Shown here: in pieces, positions 1 to 4,882 of the stretch
Layout of the letters: each line of letters begins with the position of its first letter
Position numbering within the stretch: the stretch's first letter is position 1
Source of the DNA: Akkermansiaceae bacterium
GTDB lineage: Bacteria; Verrucomicrobiota; Verrucomicrobiia; Verrucomicrobiales; Akkermansiaceae
Direction: 5' to 3'
Length of the DNA stretch: 5,640 nucleotides
NCBI GenBank assembly: GCA_020627645.1
Contig: JAHDGN010000238.1
Location: 1 to 5,640 of the forward strand
Translations under genes and position numbers: made by a program
The notes under the pieces: generated by a model
The model's database searches: none
What the model was told of the DNA's origin: nothing
The model's input: only the letters and a program-made list of their open reading frames with translations

Positions 1-38
1 TTCAGGAAATCGGGCGTGCGCAAGGGGAATTGAGGTGA
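1..38 (+). other. Possible 3' end of an upstream plus-strand gene
   Basis: Two plus-strand frames are open from the window edge and close just before hrpB. One reads FRKSGVRKGN and stops at 31-33; the other reads QEIGRAQGELR and stops at 36-38. Either could be the C-terminus of a preceding gene, which would place hrpB directly behind it in an operon. The fragment is too short to identify or to choose a frame. Confidence 0.2.
32..38 (+). promoter_or_regulatory. Shine-Dalgarno candidate for hrpB
   Basis: GAGGTGA is a seven-base match to the anti-Shine-Dalgarno complement and ends 12 bases before the GTG at 51. An in-frame TGA at 36-38 prevents the helicase from starting further upstream, so this site supports GTG 51. 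A second in-frame GTG at 63 is possible but lies further from the site. Confidence 0.5.
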
Positions 39-50
39 TTTTGTGGGGGG

Positions 51-1211
51 GTGAAGTTGCCGGTGCATGAAGTTGAGGGTCAAATCAGGGGGGCGATGAG
101 GGGTAGAGGGGGCAGGTTGTTACTGAAGGCGCCGACTGGTTCGGGTAAGTCGACGACGGTTCCTGGGATGATTCGAGGGGAGGTGGATGGTCGGGTGTTG
201 GTGGTGCAGCCGAGGAGATTGGCGGCTCGGTTATTGGCTGAATATGTGGCAACGCTTGAGGGGACTAAGATTGGTCGTGGGGTCGGGTATTCGGTGAGGT
301 TTGAGAGCCGGGTGAGTGCTGAGAGTGAGATTGTTTTTGTGACGGATGGGGTTTTGCAGCGGATGTTGTTGGAGGATCCTGATTTGTCTGGAGTTGGAGC
401 GGTCATTTTTGATGAGTTTCATGAGAGGAGATTGGCGTCGGATTTGTGTTTGGGGCGGGTTTTGGATTTGCAGGAAGGAAGTCGCCCGGATTTGGGAGTG
501 GTGGTGATGTCGGCGACATTGGAAGTGAGTGGTTTGGCGGAGTATTTGGATCCTTGTGAGGTGGTTGAGGCTGGAGGGAGGATGTTTCCGGTGGAGATGG
601 TGCATCGGGGTGAGCAGGTTGTGGGGCGTCGAGGTGGGCAGCGACCGGTCGAGTTGTGGGATCGGGTGGCGGCCGTGGTGAAAGCGGAGGTTGTTGAGAT
701 GAAGGAGGGGGAGCGTGTTTTGGTGTTTTTACCGGGGATGTACGAAATTCGACGCACGCAAGCGGCATTGGAGAGGTTGGCAGTGATGAAGGGGTGGGAG
801 ATTTGCCCGCTGTATTCTTCATTGAATCCTGACGGGCAGAGGGCGGCGATTCGTTTGGATGAGTCTCGGCGGGTGATCCTAGCAACTAATGTGGCGGAGA
901 CCTCGGTGACGATTGAGGGGGTGAGGGTGGTGGTGGATTCGGGGTTGGTGAGGCAGTCGAGGTATGATGTTGCTCGGGGTTTTGATTCGTTGCGGGTGGT
1001 GAAGATTTCGCAGGCTTCGGCGGCTCAGAGAGCTGGGAGGGCGGGGCGGACGGGGCCGGGGCGGTGTGTGAGGTTGTGGAGTGAGGCTGATCATCGAGGT
1101 CGGGAGGAGTTTGATCTTCCTGAGGTTCGAAGGGTTGATTTGGCAGAGGCTTTTCTTTTTCTGAAACGGTTGGGTTTTCAGAGAGGGTTTTCGTTGGTTG
1201 GATCGGCCTGA
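51..1211 (+). CDS. hrpB: HrpB fragment 1: helicase core (386 aa as read)
   Basis: This piece holds the whole NTPase/helicase core and starts at GTG 51 behind GAGGTGA. Visible motifs are the Walker A APTGSGKST (27-35), motif Ia QPRRLAAR (53-60), the DEFH box (121-124, followed by ER), SAT (154-156), the motif V region TNVAETSVTIEG (279-290) and motif VI QRAGRAGRTGPG (326-337). The opening residues KLPV match the usual LPV start of HrpB proteins. True homology ends at about residue 381 (FS). The last five residues, LVGSA, and the TGA at 1209-1211 are out of frame; the next base frame continues with WLDRPED. On its own the product would have a complete ATPase core but no HA2-like or C-terminal domain. 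Confidence 0.85.
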   Translation: MKLPVHEVEGQIRGAMRGRGGRLLLKAPTGSGKSTTVPGMIRGEVDGRVLVVQPRRLAARLLAEYVATLEGTKIGRGVGYSVRFESRVSAESEIVFVTDGVLQRMLLEDPDLSGVGAVIFDEFHERRLASDLCLGRVLDLQEGSRPDLGVVVMSATLEVSGLAEYLDPCEVVEAGGRMFPVEMVHRGEQVVGRRGGQRPVELWDRVAAVVKAEVVEMKEGERVLVFLPGMYEIRRTQAALERLAVMKGWEICPLYSSLNPDGQRAAIRLDESRRVILATNVAETSVTIEGVRVVVDSGLVRQSRYDVARGFDSLRVVKISQASAAQRAGRAGRTGPGRCVRLWSEADHRGREEFDLPEVRRVDLAEAFLFLKRLGFQRGFSLVGSA

Positions 1212-1482
1212 GGATCAAAGATCTCGGGAGGCAACTGGGTTGTTGGTTGGTTTGGGGGCGTTGGAAAGCGATGGGCAGTTGACTGAGTTGGGGCGTGAGA
1301 TGGCTGGTTTGCCAATGCATCCGAGGTTGGGGCGGTTGGTGTTGGATGGGGAGAGGTTGGGGTGTCTGAGCGAAGCCTTGTTTGTGGCGGCGGCGGTGCA
1401 GGGGGAGGGGGTTTTTGTGAAGGGTGATAAAGGGGAAAAGTGGGCAGATTTTTTTGGAGGGAGAATTAGGGTGGAGGAATGA
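1195..1482 (+). CDS. hrpB: HrpB fragment 2: winged-helix / HA2-like segment (second frame)
   Basis: In the frame beginning TGG 1195, the protein reads WLDRPEDQRSREATGLL, then LGALES and MAGLPMHPRLGRLVL, and then AAAVQGEGVFV. This is the region that directly follows the helicase core in HrpB proteins (typically WLDxPP, then LGAL, then PRLxxML). The segment has no convincing start codon or ribosome binding site of its own; TTG at 1198 is an internal Leu codon. It ends at TGA 1480-1482 after RIRVEE, where the third frame takes over with DFAGEW. It should be read as the middle of the same gene, not as a separate one. Confidence 0.8.
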   Translation, partial: WLDRPEDQRSREATGLLVGLGALESDGQLTELGREMAGLPMHPRLGRLVLDGERLGCLSEALFVAAAVQGEGVFVKGDKGEKWADFFGGRIRVEE

Positions 1483-2587
1483 CTTCGCTGGCGAATGGTT
1501 GGCAATGATGGAGGCGAAGAGGTGTGATTTTCGGCCACGAGAGTGTGGGGAACTTGGAATTTTAGCGAGGGGAGCGAGAGAGACATGGCGGGGGTTCGAG
1601 CAGTTGGTTCGATTGATAAAGGGGAGAAGGCTAGAAGTGAGGGAGGTGGATTTTCGGGCAAGGGGTGAGTTGTGTGCGCGGGCGATGTTTCGGGCTTTTG
1701 GGGACCGGTTGGCAGTGAGGAGAGATCGTGGAACTGGGGTTTGTGATGTGGCTGGTTCTCGGCGGGGGCGGTTGCATCGGGGGTCGGTGGTGAGGGATGC
1801 GGGCGTCTTTTTGGTTGGGGAGATGTTGGAGGTTGAGGGTCGGGAGAGGGTGGTCGCTCTCTCTCGGTGTGCGGAGGTGAAAGAGGAATGGTTGAGTGAG
1901 GAAGAGGTGGAGGTGACTGAGGCGGTTGTTTTTGATGAGGATCTGAGGCGGGTGATTGGGGTGAAGCGTCGTGTTTATCGAGGGGTTGTGTTGGAGGAGA
2001 ATCGGGGTGGGGAAGTTGATCCTGATTTGGCTGGTGGTTTATTGTCGGAGCGGGTGTTGGCTGGAGATTTAAAGCTGAAGAATTGGGATGGAAAGGTGGA
2101 GCGGTGGATTGCGCGTCTTGTTTTTTTGAGCCAGGCGATGCCGGAATTGGATTTGCCTGGTTTTGGTGAGGAGGATCGTCGGTTAGCGATTGGGCAAATT
2201 TGTGCGGGGGCGGTGACGTTTAAAGAGGTTCGAGATCGTGATCCCTGGGGAGTTCTGGGGGATTGGTTATCAGGACCTCAGAAGGAGGCGTTGAACGTTT
2301 ACGCTCCTGAGAAGATTAAGTTGGCGAATGGGGTGATGACGCAGGTGAAGTATGAGGTGGGGAGTGAGCCTTGGATTGAGGAGAAGGTGCAGAGATTGTA
2401 TGGGGTGTTGGATCAGCCTAAGGTGGCACAGGATGTGTGTTTGGTGGTGAAAATTTTAGCTCCGAATCAGAGGCCTTGGCAGGTGACGAGTGATTTGCCC
2501 GGATTTTGGGAACGGGGTTTCGAGCAAATGAAGAAGGATCTTGCTGGAAGATACCCCAAACATGATTGGAGTGGTGCTCGGTCCTAA
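1424..2587 (+). CDS. hrpB: HrpB fragment 3: middle and C-terminal domain (third frame)
   Basis: This is the longest remaining piece and carries the C-terminal half of HrpB. True homology probably starts at about 1481 (DFAGEWLAMMEAKR). Upstream residues in this frame, from GTG 1424, are either a shadow or a part of the gene, depending on where the shift occurred. Recognisable stretches include the C-terminal LPGFGEEDRR, a segment around YAPEKIKLANG, APNQRPWQVTSDLPGFW, and the terminal GRYPKHDW, which matches the family's usual end (RPLQITxDLxGFW, then GRYPKHxW in E. coli HrpB). The stop is TAA 2585-2587. No internal Shine-Dalgarno or start was found that would make this an independent gene. 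Confidence 0.8.
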   Translation: MIKGKSGQIFLEGELGWRNDFAGEWLAMMEAKRCDFRPRECGELGILARGARETWRGFEQLVRLIKGRRLEVREVDFRARGELCARAMFRAFGDRLAVRRDRGTGVCDVAGSRRGRLHRGSVVRDAGVFLVGEMLEVEGRERVVALSRCAEVKEEWLSEEEVEVTEAVVFDEDLRRVIGVKRRVYRGVVLEENRGGEVDPDLAGGLLSERVLAGDLKLKNWDGKVERWIARLVFLSQAMPELDLPGFGEEDRRLAIGQICAGAVTFKEVRDRDPWGVLGDWLSGPQKEALNVYAPEKIKLANGVMTQVKYEVGSEPWIEEKVQRLYGVLDQPKVAQDVCLVVKILAPNQRPWQVTSDLPGFWERGFEQMKKDLAGRYPKHDWSGARS

Positions 2588-2599
2588 GAGCGATCGGGT

Positions 2600-4465
2600 T
2601 TATCTTTGCGACTTGGGTAATTTTTTCTGGAGTCGGGCGAAATGGGTGATGAGTTGTCGGATGTTATAGGGGGCTCGTCCGCGGGTACGAAGCTCTTTCA
2701 GGAGATTATTGAGTCGTTCTCTCTTTTTTTCAGCTTCACCCGTATTTTTTGGTTCTTTGAGCCTATAGGCTTTCGCTAATGTTTCCCCATCAGCCAAATA
2801 ATCATCGGCGAGGGCTTGGTAGGGTTCGAACCAGGAGAGGTCTTGGTGGAGTCGATAGCTTCGGACGGTGGCAAAATGAGGAAGGGCTTCTTTCCACTGC
2901 CCCTGTTCCCACTGTTTGAGTGATGTCGCGAAGAGAATCATGGTCTCAACAATGTTCTTAGGTTTGGCAAGGAGCTCAGATTTTTTCAGTGGGGTGAGTC
3001 GCACGAGTCGTTCGGAGAATTGATTGAGTTTGATGATTTGTTTGAGGTCGTTTTGGGAGTCTTTTGTGATTCCTTGAATTTGTGCCGCAAGTCCGCGAGC
3101 GGAGCCGGGACGGCCCGCTAAGTTTTCGGAGATTGACGCTTCGAGCATGGCGAAAGCTCGATTAGATTTGGGGACGGAGGGGTCGGAGGCGATTTGAGAG
3201 AGGAGTCTGGTGGCTGTTCTGTAGTCTGCATTTTTAAGTGCCTCTCGGGCGACTCGCCAGCGAGCAGGAAGGTTTTCGGAGTCTGGGGCGGTGGTTCCAA
3301 TCGGGTTGAAGGCTGGTGGATCGAGAGGGATTTCTTCGGGCGGAGGTAGGGGGGTGTTTTGAGCGGTGTTGTCTGTTGGTTCAGGGGTGTCGTTGTTTGG
3401 CCGTGTCGCGATGAATATGGCTAGGAGGCTGAAGAGGAGGGCTGGTATTCCGAAGAGAATGAGATGGTTTTTCTTACGGCGTTTTGAACGGTCTGGGGGA
3501 GGAGAGGATGGGATTGAGGCTGGTTGCCCGATGGTGCGTCCTGCGGTTTGGAGGGCGTCGATGAGTTCGCCGTAGGAAGACCATCGTTTTTCGGGGCTGT
3601 AGGCCATCATGCGATCGATCGTGATCCCGGTGTTTGGGCTGACGTGGGGTGCGACTTTGCAGAGTCTGGGAATGGATTCCTTTGCTTTGCGGAGAATGTT
3701 TGTGGCGTTGGTGGTGGTTTTAAACGGAGGTTTTCCGGCGAGCGCGTGGTAGAGGGTGGCTCCGAAGGCGTAGATGTCGCTGCGGAAGTCTTCGATCCCA
3801 CGTTCGAGTGCCTCGGGTGGTACGTAGTAGGGGGTGGCCCAGATTTCGGTTGCTTGTGCTCGTCCGTCTTGGGTGATGAGGGCGAGTCCAAAGTCTAGAA
3901 GGCGGGCGCGGTCGTCTCGGTCGATGTGAATGTTGCCGGGTTTGACATCACGGTGGATCATGCCCGCTTTTTTAGCGGCTTGAAGTCCGGCTGCGACTTG
4001 AGTGGCGATGTTGAGGACGCGAGATTCGCTGACGGGCTCTCCTTTGGCGACAATCCTTTCGAAGCTTTCGCCTTCGAGAAGTTCCATGACAAGGTAGAAG
4101 CGTCCGTAGGCACGTCCCACTGAGTAAACTTTGATGACGTTGGGGTGATTGACCTGGGCTGTTAGGCGAGCTTCGTTTTCGAATGATTGGATTCGGACTT
4201 CGTCATTGCAGTAGTCCTCGTTGAGAACTTTGATGGCGACTTGCCTGTTGAGGGTCATGTCGCGTCCGATGTAGATGACGCTCATGCCGCCAATGGCAAA
4301 TTTTTGTTCGAGGACGTAATTGTCGAACGTGCGTTTGACAAAGGTTTCGTGAGAGCAGATGGGGCAGATGACGCCTTCGAATGGAGCGAAGGACGTCACA
4401 TCTAGGTATTCACCGCACCCGCTGCACGGTTCGTAGGTTGGTTCTGCGGGTGCTGGGGAAGTCAC
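2600..4465 (-). CDS. Zinc-ribbon, membrane-anchored Ser/Thr protein kinase (621 aa)
   Basis: This is a Hanks-type Ser/Thr kinase that transfers phosphate from ATP to protein substrates. Four cysteines, C14, C17, C34 and C37, form two CxxC pairs of a zinc ribbon ahead of the kinase domain (about 50-310). The catalytic set is complete: K79 in VAIK, E98 in helix C, HRDVKPGN with D173 and N178, DFG 191-193, PPE (216-218) in place of APE, and DIYAFG (230-235). The glycine loop is degenerate: AIGGMS at 57-62 has Ala and Ser where the canonical GxGxxG has its first and third Gly. A basic stretch KRRKK (328-332) precedes one transmembrane helix at about 335-354, so the kinase should face the cytoplasm. 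A Pro-rich linker (about 356-388) leads to a largely helical domain of about 230 residues without PASTA or other recognised repeats; WKEALPHF (524-531) is TPR-like. The start is GTG, with an in-frame TAG 21 bases upstream. It lies downstream of the small lipoprotein and converges on hrpB. Substrate and signal are unknown. Confidence 0.92.
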   Translation of the reverse strand: MTSPAPAEPTYEPCSGCGEYLDVTSFAPFEGVICPICSHETFVKRTFDNYVLEQKFAIGGMSVIYIGRDMTLNRQVAIKVLNEDYCNDEVRIQSFENEARLTAQVNHPNVIKVYSVGRAYGRFYLVMELLEGESFERIVAKGEPVSESRVLNIATQVAAGLQAAKKAGMIHRDVKPGNIHIDRDDRARLLDFGLALITQDGRAQATEIWATPYYVPPEALERGIEDFRSDIYAFGATLYHALAGKPPFKTTTNATNILRKAKESIPRLCKVAPHVSPNTGITIDRMMAYSPEKRWSSYGELIDALQTAGRTIGQPASIPSSPPPDRSKRRKKNHLILFGIPALLFSLLAIFIATRPNNDTPEPTDNTAQNTPLPPPEEIPLDPPAFNPIGTTAPDSENLPARWRVAREALKNADYRTATRLLSQIASDPSVPKSNRAFAMLEASISENLAGRPGSARGLAAQIQGITKDSQNDLKQIIKLNQFSERLVRLTPLKKSELLAKPKNIVETMILFATSLKQWEQGQWKEALPHFATVRSYRLHQDLSWFEPYQALADDYLADGETLAKAYRLKEPKNTGEAEKKRERLNNLLKELRTRGRAPYNIRQLITHFARLQKKLPKSQR

Positions 4466-4486
4466 GGGTGCTTGTGTGTGGTTCTA

Positions 4487-4663
4487 TTAGCGGTCGCCGA
4501 GCATGCCTCCGAGGATTCCAGCACCTTCACCTTCGCGGGGGGTGTTCCATGCTTGGTCGCTGTGGTCAGAGCCTTTGGGCGGTACGGCTTTGCGTTGTGC
4601 GGTTGAATTCGGCACACAGGAAGAAAGAGCTCCTAAGAAGGCCAGGAGTAAAAGGTGTTTCAT
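4487..4663 (-). CDS. Small lipoprotein, function unknown (58 aa)
   Basis: The sequence begins MKHLLLLAFLGALSSC, with a short basic start, a hydrophobic core and a lipobox L13-S14-S15-C16. This predicts cleavage by signal peptidase II and lipid attachment at Cys16. The mature part is only about 43 residues, polar and Gly-rich at the end (EGEGAGILGGMLGDR), with one Trp at about position 42. No enzymatic domain can fit, and I do not recognise the family beyond its small-envelope-lipoprotein character. The frame stays open upstream to 4825, but the ATG at 4661-4663 is chosen because it places the signal peptide exactly at the N-terminus. No good Shine-Dalgarno is seen before it. Its TAA is 21 bp upstream of the kinase GTG on the same strand, so the two are probably one operon. 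Confidence 0.8.
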   Translation of the reverse strand: MKHLLLLAFLGALSSCVPNSTAQRKAVPPKGSDHSDQAWNTPREGEGAGILGGMLGDR

Positions 4664-4691
4664 GTTACGAAAGTATCTGATCATCGCGGTC

Positions 4692-4765
4692 CGGCAAGCA
4701 GGGATTTCTCTTTCCTTTATCAGGTGTTGTTGGTCTGGATGGAAATTTTTTACGTGTGCTTGCCG
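4692..4765. repeat. 9-bp perfect inverted repeat, arms CGGCAAGCA / TGCTTGCCG
   Basis: CGGCAAGCA at 4692-4700 is the exact reverse complement of TGCTTGCCG at 4757-4765, with 56 bases between the arms. The match does not extend at either side. Each arm contains TTGCCG, a -35-like hexamer, pointing outward toward the gene on its side. It could be a paired operator or a pair of mirrored promoter elements. A hairpin with so long a loop is less likely. Confidence 0.5.
4716..4745 (-). promoter_or_regulatory. Candidate promoter for the lipoprotein-kinase operon
   Basis: Read on the minus strand, TTTCCA (4745-4740) and GATAAA (4721-4716) are separated by 18 bases; each matches the sigma-70 consensus at four of six positions. 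Transcription would begin about 45 bases before the lipoprotein ATG. A rival reading uses TTGCCG at 4697-4692 with TACTTT 16 bases further on, which would give an almost leaderless transcript and would fit the missing Shine-Dalgarno. The sequence does not decide between them. Confidence 0.2.
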
Positions 4766-4789
4766 TATGGTGATTCGCATTGTTATCTT
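4760..4789 (+). promoter_or_regulatory. Candidate promoter for pfkA
   Basis: TTGCCG (4760-4765) is followed after 18 bases by TATCTT (4784-4789), which is preceded by TGT as in an extended -10 element. Each hexamer matches the sigma-70 consensus at only four of six positions. It would leave a leader of roughly 85-90 bases before ATG 4883. This is a weak pattern match only. Confidence 0.28.
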
Positions 4790-4882
4790 GGTCGGCTTTG
4801 TCGTTTCATCGCGGGAAAAGTTCATTCATTTTCTTTTTGTTGGAAGTTGAGGATTTGTTTAGGACTGGGATCAGTTGAGAAT

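Larger units (their letters stand above)
51..2587 (+). pseudogene. hrpB: HrpB-type ATP-dependent DEAH-box helicase, full length but interrupted by two +1 frame changes
   Basis: This is a superfamily 2 DEAH-box helicase of the HrpB type, a cytoplasmic NTPase resembling RNA helicases whose cellular role is poorly defined in most bacteria. The coding region passes through three frames: 51-1193, then 1195-1479, then about 1481-2584. Skipping one base near 1194 and one near 1480 gives a single 844-residue protein, close to the roughly 810-850 usual for HrpB. All parts are present in order: helicase core (about 1-365), the winged-helix/HA2-like region beginning WLDRPED, a long middle region, and the HrpB C-terminal domain ending in GRYPKHDW (about 832-839). 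Apart from the two shifts no region is missing and no key motif is damaged. It could be a very young pseudogene, an active gene read by frameshifting or transcript slippage, or a product of two sequencing errors. The family assignment is firm; the pseudogene status is not. It ends 12 bp from the convergent kinase gene. Confidence 0.85.
4664..4882. promoter_or_regulatory. Divergent intergenic region between the lipoprotein-kinase operon and pfkA
   Basis: These 219 bp separate two divergently transcribed units and should contain promoters for both. They hold a 9-bp inverted repeat (4692-4700 and 4757-4765), an AT-rich run around 4743-4751, and T-rich sequence at 4820-4850. No convincing rho-independent terminator, small gene or riboswitch was seen. 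Open frames crossing the region (for example on the plus strand at 4503-4850) show no protein-like features. Confidence 0.6.

Noticed and set aside
1441..1482. Programmed -1 frameshift signal at the T7 run in hrpB
   Set aside because: The change of frame needed is +1, not -1, and no downstream stem-loop or pseudoknot was apparent. Slippage or an indel is a simpler explanation.
231..1661. Several minus-strand open frames opposite hrpB (for example 231-605, 403-885, 886-1320, 1215-1661)
   Set aside because: Their translations are rich in Pro, Ser, Thr, His and Arg with no domain pattern. They are what a G/T-rich coding strand gives when read backwards, and they overlap clear HrpB motifs.
2585..2602. 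Possible bidirectional terminator between hrpB and the kinase gene
   Set aside because: The gap is only 12 bp. It contains the short palindrome CGATCG but no stem-loop with a T tract.
3366..4405. Plus-strand open frames opposite the kinase (3366-3575, 3524-3898, 3926-4123, 4187-4405)
   Set aside because: They lie antisense to conserved kinase motifs, show no ribosome binding site or family features, and are explained by the strand composition bias.
4664..4825. Upstream extension of the lipoprotein frame to an ATG at 4825
   Set aside because: The extension would put 54 polar residues in front of a textbook lipoprotein signal peptide, which must be N-terminal to work.
4503..4850. Plus-strand frame of 115 codons over the lipoprotein and intergenic region, with a hydrophobic stretch
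   Set aside because: Its first half is the mirror of the lipoprotein gene, and its hydrophobic part comes from T-rich intergenic DNA. There is no convincing start signal.
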